Shown piece after piece: positions 1-7,288 of a DNA stretch of 64,000 bases. The notes beneath the pieces are model-generated. The model was not told the origin of the DNA and ran no database searches. It saw only the letters and a list, made by a program, of their open reading frames with translations. The stretch comes from Nocardia sp. NBC_01730 (lineage in GTDB: Bacteria; Actinomycetota; Actinomycetes; Mycobacteriales; Mycobacteriaceae): NCBI RefSeq assembly GCF_035920445.1, contig NZ_CP109162.1, forward strand, positions 4,774,001-4,838,000, written 5' to 3'. The number at the start of each line of letters is the position of its first letter. Position 1 is the stretch's first letter. The position numbers and the translations under genes are program-made.

Positions 1-19
1 TTGCGCCACGATCCGGCTG

Positions 20-190
20 AGCTGTGTTTTCGGCCGCGCGGGCGCGGCGGGTTCGCGGCCCCCTGGTGGCTCGTGTCCGAGCGGCCGCCGCTGGCGACTT
101 CGTCGCGGACGTGTCGGCCGCTCGGACACGAGCCGGGCCGCGAACGGGCAATGCTCGGTCTCGCTACGCTCGGAAACGGGAGTTGAGCCG
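20..190 (+). repeat. Structured interspersed repeat, copy A
   Basis: First of four copies of a roughly 170-bp element in this window (others near 2607, 59663 and 59958). It has a GC-rich 5' hairpin, then a long stem with perfect 20-bp arms at 68-87 (GGCTCGTGTCCGAGCGGCCG) and 115-134, a 27-nt loop containing a small GCGAC-TTC-GTCGC hairpin, and a conserved 3' tail around 148-180. It lies downstream of pimE, which is read from the opposite strand. No reading frame in it looks like a gene. Function unknown; the stem shows compensatory changes against the other copies. Confidence 0.85.
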
Positions 191-286
191 GGGATGTTGC
201 GTTCAAGCTGCGAACCCGGATGTTTTCGCGGCCCCTGAAGCTCATACCGGCTGACCGCATTCGGCTACGTCTATGCGCCGCGTGGT

Positions 287-1510
287 CTATGCGCCGTGTG
301 CGGCGCCCTCCGCGGTCACGCGCGCCCCGTCCTCCTTGCCTGACCGCCGGCGCCCCGACCGAATCACCCACAGATAGAACACCACCACGCCGAGCACGTC
401 GACGGCGCCGAGCCAAGCGAGCACGCCGGGACGCGAGATGGTCCAGATCGAATCCTGGAAGAACGACAGCACCCACGGCACGCCGACGAGCATGGTCACC
501 AACCAGTACCCCGCCATGATCCGCGCGCCGGGCGCGGAACGCAGCGGCCCGTAGACCAGCCACAGCACCGTCGGCAGCAGCCACACCCAGTGGTGCGACC
601 ACGAGATGGGCGAGACCATCAGCCCGAACAGCTGCACCACGATCAGCGTGCCGAGCCGATCGTCAGGTCCGAGCGCGCGCCATGCCAGAAACGCCAGCAC
701 CGCGACCACCAGCACCGCCGCGATCCACCACGGTCCGGATTCCACGTCGTCGCCGAGGATCCGGCTCAGCGCGCCACGCAGTGACTGGTTCCACACCGAG
801 CCCACCGGCCCGATCCGATCGGCGTCCCCGAGCAGCGTGCCGAAGTACTGCCGCGCTTCGTTGGGCGCGATCAAGAAGCTCAGGCCCACCGTCGCACCGA
901 AAACCAGCGCCGACGAGAGCACGGTCGTCCAGCGCCGCCGCGCGACGAAATACAGCCCGGTGATCGCGGGTGTCAGCTTGATCCCGGCGACGATGCCGAC
1001 CAGCCCGCCGGAGACCCACCACCGCGAACTGCGCACCGCGAGCATTCCTCCGAGCACCAGGAACACGTTGACCTGGCCGTAGTCGATCGTGGTCCGCACC
1101 GGTTCCAGCCACATGCCCACCGCGGTCCAGGCGACCGTCGCCGCCCGCCACTGCGGCGTGTGCAGCGTCTCCGTGCCGAGCATGAGCTCGAAACTGATGT
1201 GCACCACCGCATACAGCGCCGCGGCGATGGCCAGCAGCCACGCCACCGCGACCGCGGTGAACGGCAGATAGTGCAGCGGAAAGAACACCAGCGCCGCGAA
1301 CGGCGGGTAGGTGAACGGCAGCGGGAAGTCCGGGGTCTTCTCCGCGTAGGTGAAGTCGTAGAGGTGATCAGTCAGCAGCGCGGCCGATCCGCCGACGTAG
1401 ACGTGCAGGTCGACGAGGTTCATTCCGTTCTCGGACAGCAGCATCCAGAGCAACCGCGCCAGCACGGAAAGTCCGAGCACCGACACAGCCCATCGAAGGT
1501 GACGATTCAA
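287..1510 (-). CDS. pimE: PimE-like polyprenol-phosphate-mannose-dependent alpha-1,2-mannosyltransferase
   Basis: Integral membrane GT-C glycosyltransferase (GT87 type) expected to add the fifth mannose to phosphatidylinositol mannosides on the outer face of the membrane, using polyprenyl-phosphate-mannose. The 407-residue protein is almost all membrane segments. Near the N-terminus is VDLHVYVGG, whose Asp34 matches the catalytic Asp of mycobacterial PimE, followed by TPDFPLPFTYPPFAA; further on come DYGQVNVFLVL, KLTPAIT and SPISWSHHWVWLLP. All of these recall Rv1159, and the length is similar. The upstream start is TTG at 1510 with no clear ribosome site; GTG at 1486 is an alternative. The Rv1157c/Rv1158c-like neighbour supports the assignment. 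Confidence 0.9.
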   Translation of the reverse strand: MNRHLRWAVSVLGLSVLARLLWMLLSENGMNLVDLHVYVGGSAALLTDHLYDFTYAEKTPDFPLPFTYPPFAALVFFPLHYLPFTAVAVAWLLAIAAALYAVVHISFELMLGTETLHTPQWRAATVAWTAVGMWLEPVRTTIDYGQVNVFLVLGGMLAVRSSRWWVSGGLVGIVAGIKLTPAITGLYFVARRRWTTVLSSALVFGATVGLSFLIAPNEARQYFGTLLGDADRIGPVGSVWNQSLRGALSRILGDDVESGPWWIAAVLVVAVLAFLAWRALGPDDRLGTLIVVQLFGLMVSPISWSHHWVWLLPTVLWLVYGPLRSAPGARIMAGYWLVTMLVGVPWVLSFFQDSIWTISRPGVLAWLGAVDVLGVVVFYLWVIRSGRRRSGKEDGARVTAEGAAHGA

Positions 1511-1826
1511 AGCGCTGGCTTTCGGCTAGGGTGCGGTACGTCGGTTCGGCACGCCCGGAGTTCCGGGGTCCGGCGACGGGGCGGACGGCACGATTAGATT
1601 AACCGCAGCGCATATCGTCCGTTCCACCCCCGAATCATTGATAACATTTGCATCAACTTTCACACCAGCAACACCTCGGCGCGCTACATTCTGATAACAC
1701 TGATCGTCCACAGCGCCTTTCGGGCACCCAGCTGTACACACAGCCGTGATGTCCCTAGAGTGACCCCGAAACGATGGCTTTTAGCAATCGGACCCAGATG
1801 TACCCGAGGTAAGGACGGCTAGACCA
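1511..1826. promoter_or_regulatory. Divergent intergenic region between pimE and the secreted Ala/Pro-rich protein
   Basis: A 316-bp stretch without a credible gene and visibly more AT-rich than its flanks at about 1590-1750. It must carry the promoters for both divergent genes. A TTGAT/ATCAA inverted pair at 1638-1642 and 1652-1656 is the only symmetry seen. The purine-rich run at 1811-1818 (AAGGACGG) is the ribosome site of the gene starting at 1827. Confidence 0.5.
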
Positions 1827-2606
1827 GTGCTTCGCACCCGAGGATCGCGGATCGCATTGTCCGCACTCGCCATCGCGGCGAGTGCCACGCTCGCCGCGCC
1901 GATGACCGCAGTCGCGGCGCCCGCGCCCGCATCCGCGGCGACTACGAATAGCGTCCCGATGGTCCCCGAGGGCGTTCCGGTGGACGTGCTGGCCGCGCTC
2001 GCCCCCGCCATCGTGGGGTCCATCGCCGGTCCCGCCGATATCGCGGGCCCGCAGTCGGCGATTCTGGACCAGGCGCGCAGGCTGCTCGCCACGCTGAATC
2101 TGCCGCCGCAGATCAAGTCGACGCTTGAGCGGATCATCACCTTCCTGGACGGCAGCGGCGGCGGTGGCCCCGAGGTGCCGCAGGACGGCCCGACGATCGC
2201 GCAGTTCCTGTACCCCACCATCGGCAAGGGCTGCATCGGCCCGGCCGCCGACTCGGTCGGCACCGCGCTGGCCGTGCCCGGCCCGGCCACCCTGCCGCCA
2301 CCGGGACCGAAGGCCGGTCAGACCGGATTCGTGTTCACCGCGCTCGGCACCAAGTCGCCGACGCCGGTACAGAACCCGCCCATGACGGTGCAGTGGCTGA
2401 ACCTCGACACCCGTCAGGGCGGCACCCTGCCGCTGACCGACGAGGCCAAGATCAACCCGGGCGGCCCGGCCACGTTGTCCGCGATCGCCGACACCGGCGC
2501 GGGCCGCGTCGTCGCGGTCATCGGCGGCTCACTGACCACCAAGGCCGACGACGCCGACCCGCGGACCTGCTCGTTCCTGCCGACGCTCGGCTTCTTCGTC
2601 GTGTAA
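1827..2606 (+). CDS. Secreted Ala/Pro-rich protein, Rv1157c/Rv1158c-like
   Basis: Exported protein of 259 residues with a clear Sec signal peptide: positively charged start (MLRTRGSR), hydrophobic core, and an AMTAVAAPAPASA-like cleavage region near residue 35. The mature part is rich in Ala, Pro and Gly and has two cysteines that could pair, one in GKGCIGPA and one in RTCSFLPTLGF close to the C-terminus. It lies next to pimE, as the Ala/Pro-rich proteins Rv1157c and Rv1158c do in Mycobacterium tuberculosis, which suggests an envelope-associated protein of unknown biochemical role. GTG start at 1827 is preceded by AAGGACGG. Copy B of the structured repeat begins directly after its stop codon. 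Confidence 0.75.
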   Translation: MLRTRGSRIALSALAIAASATLAAPMTAVAAPAPASAATTNSVPMVPEGVPVDVLAALAPAIVGSIAGPADIAGPQSAILDQARRLLATLNLPPQIKSTLERIITFLDGSGGGGPEVPQDGPTIAQFLYPTIGKGCIGPAADSVGTALAVPGPATLPPPGPKAGQTGFVFTALGTKSPTPVQNPPMTVQWLNLDTRQGGTLPLTDEAKINPGGPATLSAIADTGAGRVVAVIGGSLTTKADDADPRTCSFLPTLGFFVV

Positions 2607-2778
2607 AGCTGTGTTTTTGGCCGCGCGGGCGCGGCGTGTTCGCGGCCCGGCTCGCGTCCGAGCGGCCGACGCTGGCGACTTCGTCGCGGACGCGTCGGCC
2701 GCTCGGACGCGAGCCGGGCCGCGAACAGGGGAATGCTAGGTCTCGCTGCGCTCGGAACCGGAAGTCAGCCGAGTGGTT
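2607..2778 (+). repeat. Structured interspersed repeat, copy B
   Basis: The most symmetric copy. Perfect 31-bp inverted arms lie at 2638-2668 and 2696-2726 and enclose a 27-nt loop that holds GCGAC-TTC-GTCGC. The element begins at the base after the stop codon of the upstream secreted-protein gene. Compared with copy A, a T-A pair in the stem has become C-G, so pairing is kept. It could act as a strong transcription terminator, but there is no T-tract after the stem. A degraded copy of its tail follows at 2817-2885. Confidence 0.88.
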
Positions 2779-2816
2779 GTGGCTAGCAGGTAAGCGCTTT
2801 GTCGGACGAGCCTGTG

Positions 2817-2885
2817 GCGCGGCGAACAAGGGAATGCCTGGCCTCGCTTGTCTCTCACGAAAACAAGGTTTGCCGAGTGGCGGCA
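2817..2885 (+). repeat. Degenerate partial copy of the 3' tail of the structured repeat
   Basis: The stretch from CGGCGAACAAGGGAATGC to GCCGAGTGG repeats, with many substitutions, the tail of copy B (CGCGAACAGGGGAATGC to GCCGAGTGG). The palindromic 5' half is missing. It looks like a decayed secondary insertion or a tandem duplication of the tail. Confidence 0.55.
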
Positions 2886-2991
2886 ACTGGGGCATCCGTG
2901 CCCCGTATCTTCTGTGGCTTGCGGCTCCGCGACACTCAAAGGTCTGCCGCGATGTCGCATGAGTCTTCGACACTGTGGTAGACCCCTGACT

Positions 2992-3351
2992 ATGGCGACC
3001 ATCGATCGTTCGACACGGCCAGGTCACTCGATTCGGAGCAGGCGTTCGCACCGCTCGATACTGTCGATCCGCTCGGAGGGTTCGATCCTCTCGATCGGCT
3101 CTGCCTACTCGATTCTGTCCATCGGCAGCGTCGGCTCGATTTTGTCGATCGGCTCTGTCGGGTCGTTCGGGTCGGCGATCTCGTCGTTCTCGTTCGCCAG
3201 TCTCGGTTCGGCGTTCTCCGGCCTGTCCCGGTGGTCGCTGTTCTCCTGGCTCGGTGACCGCGAGGCGCCGGACAGCCGTCCGACGCTGCGGGTTGTCCCG
3301 GACGACGAGCCCGACCTGCGCGTGGCACCGGCGAGCCACTGCCAGACCTGA
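2992..3351 (+). CDS. SIGS-repeat protein of unknown function
   Basis: A 119-residue protein beginning MATIDRSTRPGHSIRS. From about residue 20 to 65 it consists of short repeats of the type SILSIGSxGS, where Ser, Ile/Leu, Gly and Ser alternate every 5 to 9 residues, then a SFGSAISSFSFASLGSAFSG stretch and a charged C-terminal tail. The regular small/aliphatic pattern suggests a beta-solenoid or fibrous fold, but no function is known to me. The ATG at 2992 is preferred over upstream in-frame starts because the upstream bases belong to the degraded repeat. No signal peptide is seen. Confidence 0.6.
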   Translation: MATIDRSTRPGHSIRSRRSHRSILSIRSEGSILSIGSAYSILSIGSVGSILSIGSVGSFGSAISSFSFASLGSAFSGLSRWSLFSWLGDREAPDSRPTLRVVPDDEPDLRVAPASHCQT

Positions 3352-3393
3352 CGGATCGACCACCAGGCCCAGCCGATCAGTCGGCCGGGCCGC

Positions 3394-4110
3394 TCACCAC
3401 TGTCCGTATTCGGTGGCGAGCACGTTGTTCAGGTCGATGGCTACCCCGTCGATGGACCGCTCGTCGATTTCGAACTGGTGCAGGTGCGCCGCAGGGTGCA
3501 CGAAACCCGTCGGCGTGCCCCAGTCATGCTGCCAGTACCAGGAACACAGCCCCGCCGCGGTGGCAAGCTCGATGGTCGGCGCGTTCGCGTAGACGCCGGT
3601 GTTCTCCGGGCCGAGCACGGACTGCCAGCCCAGTAGGTATGGCGCGATCATGGTGGCGAAGTCGACCGCCGACGGGTTGTCATCGATGGACGCGTAGATC
3701 GGCACGTCGTCCGGGCCGCCCGCCGCACGGTGCAGCTCGAGCCCGCGCTCCGCGTGCCTCTTCCCCGCCTCCAGTCCGCCGCGCCAGTCCGCGGTCGGCC
3801 CCTTGCCGAACTGGTAACAGGAGACGATCTTCAGGCCCGCCGCGTTCAGCTGCTCGACCTCGCTGGCGTGCAGCGGCTTGCCCGCCATCCACTCGGCACC
3901 AGGCCTGCGATCGGAGACGTAGCGGATCACGCCGAGATGGCCGGCGTCCCTGATCGCCGCGGCGGAGGGAACACCGCCTGCGTAATCGATCAGGGTGCCG
4001 AGCGAGGTTCTGGTGGCGGAAGCCGGGGTTGCCGCCGCGGTCACGCCGACCGCGGCCGCCGCGGCCGCGTAAGCGAAAAGCTCACGCCGGGACACCGAAT
4101 TGGAACGCAT
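3394..4110 (-). CDS. Tat-exported DUF1906 (Rv2525c-like) glycoside-hydrolase-like protein
   Basis: Protein of 238 residues with a twin-arginine signal (SVSRRELF then an alanine-rich hydrophobic stretch) and a DUF1906 domain, the TIM-barrel-like domain of M. tuberculosis Rv2525c. Recognisable family segments are LIDYAGGVPS, IRYVSDRRPG, GLKIVSCYQFGKG, PIYASIDDNPS, TGVYANAPTI, WYWQHDWG and HPAAHLHQ. Rv2525c is a Tat substrate linked to cell-wall properties; the catalytic activity is not established. The ATG at 4110 is chosen because a good GAAGGAG site precedes it by 7 nt and the Tat motif follows at once, although an in-frame ATG lies upstream at 4137. Confidence 0.88.
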   Translation of the reverse strand: MRSNSVSRRELFAYAAAAAAVGVTAAATPASATRTSLGTLIDYAGGVPSAAAIRDAGHLGVIRYVSDRRPGAEWMAGKPLHASEVEQLNAAGLKIVSCYQFGKGPTADWRGGLEAGKRHAERGLELHRAAGGPDDVPIYASIDDNPSAVDFATMIAPYLLGWQSVLGPENTGVYANAPTIELATAAGLCSWYWQHDWGTPTGFVHPAAHLHQFEIDERSIDGVAIDLNNVLATEYGQW

Positions 4111-4269
4111 CGTGGACTCCTTCGCGCGACCCGACATGGATGGCAGCGTGCCCGGCGCACCTTCCCCTATCCGATGTGCGCCGGGAGCCTCGAACGTAAA
4201 CTTATTTCACCATATTCACATTGGAACCGCTAGACCCACAGGACACACAGTTCACATTCGCCACAACAG

Positions 4270-5397
4270 CTAGGCCACACCGTCGATGCGCGCGGCGACA
4301 TCGATGGTCCGGCTCGCAGGATCGGTGAGTTCCTTGCCGACCACCCTGGCCACCTGCGCCACGACTTGCTTCTTGATACCCGCGAGCGCACCGAGGGCCG
4401 CCGCGCGCATGCCGTGCGCCGTGAACTCCATCCGGATGTCGCCGAGGTCCGGCGGCGGTACGTCGATCACGAGCAGCAGCGGGTCGGCGGCCCGTGCGGT
4501 CAGCACCAGCGGCACCTCGACGTCGGCGCGGTAGCGGTTGGCCTTCAGCACGTCGACGGTGATGTCCAGACTCACCGGAAGCGTCACGTCGAATGCCACC
4601 GGTTCCGCCGGTCGGTCCACCAGCCGCGGCACCCGGACGGATCCGTTGACCGTCACCGTGGCGGCGTTGCGCGGCCCGGTCGACAGTGGCCCGACCTCGA
4701 TGGGTCGCCCCGCCAGCCGCTCCACCACCTCGAACACGCGGTCCCGCGTCACGACGCGCGAGAAGAACCGGTCGCCGAACTCGTCATAGCCGATCCAGTC
4801 GAACTCGGCCTTGTCCCGATGCCGCGACCGGGTTCCGCCGACCATGGCTTCGACGTCGAACACCAGGCCGCGACGCGTCTGCGGATCGGCGAGCATGGCG
4901 TTCACCCTGGACGCGACCTCGCGCTGCACCACGCCCGCGATCGGGTCGAGCAGCCACTCCCAGGCCGACTCCACCGCCTGGGCGCGCAGCACGAAGCTGA
5001 TATCGCGCTGGGTGATCGGCGGAATGTCGATGACGATGAGCAGCGGATCGGCGGTGTGGGCGTGCAGCGTCAGATCGATCTCGACCCTGGCCTCCAGCCG
5101 CAGCTTCTTGCCGCCGATCAGCACCTTCACCACGAGCGAAACCGGAATGGTGACCTCGAACGTCAGGTGCGGTCCGCTGTGCAGGACGACCGGTGTGCCC
5201 ACCTTGCCCTCGGCGACGAATCCGGCGAGTCCGGCCGGACCGATCGAGACCGGACCGATCGTCATGCCACGGCCGGTCATGCCGGACACCGCGGCCTCGA
5301 TTCGGGCAGCGGTCACGGCATGCCTGACGAAACGCTCGCCGAACTCGGCATAGTCGATCCAGGCCGGCTCACTACTCGATTCGTCGGTCGGCTGCAT
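4270..5397 (-). CDS. Protein with two tandem copies of an uncharacterised ~180-residue domain
   Basis: I do not recognise a named family. The 375-residue protein is an internal duplication. Each half opens with a matching segment (WIDYAEFGERFVRHAVT and WIGYDEFGDRFFSRVVT). Each then has a G-R-P/M-x-I-x-V-GP-L/V-S-T/I-GP core, a hydrophobic beta-rich stretch (VTIPVSL, VTLPVSL), an ADPLLxVIDxPP motif, and ends in a helical segment. The pattern would suit a lipid- or hydrophobic-ligand-binding cradle, but that is inference. No signal peptide or membrane anchor is seen. The start is taken at the ATG at 5397, after AGGTGAGG; the frame continues upstream into a tandem repeat that is unlikely to be translated. 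Confidence 0.7.
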   Translation of the reverse strand: MQPTDESSSEPAWIDYAEFGERFVRHAVTAARIEAAVSGMTGRGMTIGPVSIGPAGLAGFVAEGKVGTPVVLHSGPHLTFEVTIPVSLVVKVLIGGKKLRLEARVEIDLTLHAHTADPLLIVIDIPPITQRDISFVLRAQAVESAWEWLLDPIAGVVQREVASRVNAMLADPQTRRGLVFDVEAMVGGTRSRHRDKAEFDWIGYDEFGDRFFSRVVTRDRVFEVVERLAGRPIEVGPLSTGPRNAATVTVNGSVRVPRLVDRPAEPVAFDVTLPVSLDITVDVLKANRYRADVEVPLVLTARAADPLLLVIDVPPPDLGDIRMEFTAHGMRAAALGALAGIKKQVVAQVARVVGKELTDPASRTIDVAARIDGVA

Positions 5398-5475
5398 CAG
5401 TAGTTCCGAAACCCTCACCTCTCGATGGACAACCGACACGGTACGCGACAGATATGCGGCTGCCTCGCCTTCGCT

Positions 5476-5660
5476 CGGCCCGGCGCAGGCTGCGGACGGA
5501 CTTCGTCCGACTGCGCCCGCCATGCGGCCACCTCACCCTCCACTCGGCCCGGCGCAGGCTGCGGACGGACTTCGTCCGACTGCGCCCGCCATGCGGCCAC
5601 CTCACCCTCCACTCGGCCCGGCGCAGGCAGCGGACGGACGCAGTCCGGCCGCGCCTGATA
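5476..5660. repeat. 69-bp tandem repeat, two full copies plus a diverged third
   Basis: Units at 5476-5544 and 5545-5613 are identical over 69 bp; a third starts at 5614 and diverges after about 30 bp. Each unit holds a hairpin: outer arms GGCGCAG/CTGCGCC around CGGAC-TTC-GTCCG. The array occupies the 436-bp gap (5398-5833) between two minus-strand genes, which otherwise shows no gene. 69 is a multiple of three, so frames stay open through it, but no codon pattern suggests translation. Confidence 0.9.
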
Positions 5661-5833
5661 CGGCGTCGAATCCGGACACGCCCAAGCCCGAGGTCCCCGT
5701 CCTGCCGATGAGGGGGAAGCAGGGCGGGGACCGTCGACGGCGCTGCCGGGCGCCGCCGATTACATCGTAGGACTATTCGCCAGGCGGTTTCACGCGCAGA
5801 TCGGGGTGATCCACCCCTGAGCAACAGCGGTTG

Positions 5834-6481
5834 TCACAGTCGCCCGAACCCCACCACACCGGGCACGTCGGCCAGGGTGAATCGGTGGATACGGACGTCG
5901 CCGAATTCGTTGCCACCGATCGTGGTCACTTCGCCGCCGTCAGCCCGCAGCACGATGTTCGTGTGCTGGCCGAACGGACTGGATTCCCGGTACAGCAGTA
6001 CGTCACCGGTGCGCGGCCGGTAGCCGGACCCGATCGGGGTGAACCGGCCCGTGCTCTCGTAGTACTCCTGCAGCGTGTACACGCCGGGGATCCGCCATGA
6101 GCCCGAGTTGGGATTGACCAGCGGAATGCCCGCCTCACGCAGCACCCAGCTGACGAAGTCGGCGCACCACGCCTCGTCGATCCCCTCGGCGTATTTCGTG
6201 CCAGCACCCGGACTACCGAACTCACGCTCGGCCACCGCTACGATCCTGACCTGTTTCGGATCGAGCGCCGCCGGATCGAGGGCCGGGAACTCGGTGCGAC
6301 GCTCGCCGGCAATGGCCTGGCCATTCGATCGGTCCTCCCACCAGCGGACGCCCGCGATCACGGAGGCGATGACGAACAGCGCGAGGCCGAGCACGACCCA
6401 CCGACCTGTTCGACGCAGGCTGAGCTGCTCTCGGATCATCGCTTCCTCGAATTCGTTCTCGCGGTGCCGACTTCGGGCCAT
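5834..6481 (-). CDS. Membrane-anchored CHAP-domain protein, putative peptidoglycan amidase/endopeptidase
   Basis: A 215-residue protein with a short cytoplasmic start (MARSRHRENEFEEAM), one membrane segment (about residues 28-45, WVVLGLALFVIASVIAGV) and an extracellular CHAP-like domain. The likely catalytic Cys is in DEAWCADFVSWVLREAG; the His is in FGQHTNIVLR, followed by GGEVTTIGGNEF. CHAP domains cleave peptidoglycan peptides or amide bonds, so a wall-remodelling role is likely but the substrate is not visible. The ATG at 6481 is preferred over the longer frame to 6556, whose extra residues look non-coding. It is divergent from the osmoprotectant importer operon. Confidence 0.78.
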   Translation of the reverse strand: MARSRHRENEFEEAMIREQLSLRRTGRWVVLGLALFVIASVIAGVRWWEDRSNGQAIAGERRTEFPALDPAALDPKQVRIVAVAEREFGSPGAGTKYAEGIDEAWCADFVSWVLREAGIPLVNPNSGSWRIPGVYTLQEYYESTGRFTPIGSGYRPRTGDVLLYRESSPFGQHTNIVLRADGGEVTTIGGNEFGDVRIHRFTLADVPGVVGFGRL

Positions 6482-6637
6482 AGAGGTTCGACGATAGAAC
6501 GGAGTCAATGGTTCCGCGCCAGACCGAATGGTTTCGATCCCCGTCCCGCGGGGCAACCACTACGAGCCGGAATCCCGTCCGGCCGCGCGAAAACCGCGAT
6601 AGTCTCCGAGGAAACCAGGCGATCGGGAGGTTCGGCC

Positions 6638-7288
6638 CTGGACACGCTGTGGACATTCGTCGTGCACCGACGACACCAGCTGCTGGTCGACTCCTATCTG
6701 CACGTCTCGGCGGTGGTGCAATCGGTCCTGCTGGCCACGGCTGTGTCGGTGCTGATCGGAATTCTGGTCTACCGCAGCCCGCTCGGTTCCTCGGTAGCGA
6801 CCGCGGTGGCCAGCGCGGTTCTCACCGTTCCATCGTTCGCGCTGCTCGGCCTGCTGATCCCGTTCCTCGGCCTGGGCGTCGCGCCGACCATCACCGCACT
6901 CGTGGTCTACGCATTGCTTCCGATCATGCGCAACACCATCCTCGGGCTGGCCTCGGTGGACCCCGCCGTCACCGACGCGGCACGCGGCGTCGGGATGAAT
7001 CGGCTCCGCATAATCATCAGCATCGAGCTTCCGCTCGCCTGGCCGGCGATCCTGGCCGGAATGCGAGTGAGCACGCAGATGATCATGGGCATCCTCGCGA
7101 TCGCCGCGTACGCCAAGGGCCCCGGTCTCGGCAACCTGATCTTCTCCGGACTCGCACGGCTCGGGAGCCCGAACGCGGTGCCGCAGGCCCTGGTCGGCAC
7201 GATCCTCATCGTCGTGCTCGCACTCGTACTCGACGGGATCTACGTCCTGGTCGGGCGGCTCACCACCTCGAGGGGAATTCGTGACTGA
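6638..7288 (+). CDS. Osmoprotectant ABC transporter permease (OpuCB/ProW type), first subunit
   Basis: Inner-membrane permease of a glycine-betaine/choline-type importer. Five to six hydrophobic segments and the binding-protein-dependent permease loop (the EAA-like region DAARGVGMNRLRIIISIELPLA) are present, with NTILGLASVDPAVTDAARG just before it. It overlaps the ATPase gene by 8 bp. The start is uncertain: CTG at 6638 follows GGGAGG at good spacing, the next in-frame candidate is GTG at 6662, and there is no ATG in a suitable place. First gene of a four-gene operon ending at 10218. Confidence 0.85.
   Translation: MDTLWTFVVHRRHQLLVDSYLHVSAVVQSVLLATAVSVLIGILVYRSPLGSSVATAVASAVLTVPSFALLGLLIPFLGLGVAPTITALVVYALLPIMRNTILGLASVDPAVTDAARGVGMNRLRIIISIELPLAWPAILAGMRVSTQMIMGILAIAAYAKGPGLGNLIFSGLARLGSPNAVPQALVGTILIVVLALVLDGIYVLVGRLTTSRGIRD

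Noticed and set aside
1526..1741. 71-codon minus-strand frame upstream of pimE
   Set aside because: Lies in the AT-richer promoter gap, has no third-position bias, no ribosome site and no recognisable protein pattern.
2518..3363. 281-codon minus-strand frame opposite the SIGS-repeat gene
   Set aside because: Its repeated RADRxxR pattern is the antisense image of the SIGS repeats and it also crosses the palindromic repeat element.
5476..5660. Possible CRISPR array
   Set aside because: Repeats are head-to-tail with no spacers, the unit is 69 bp and no cas genes are nearby.
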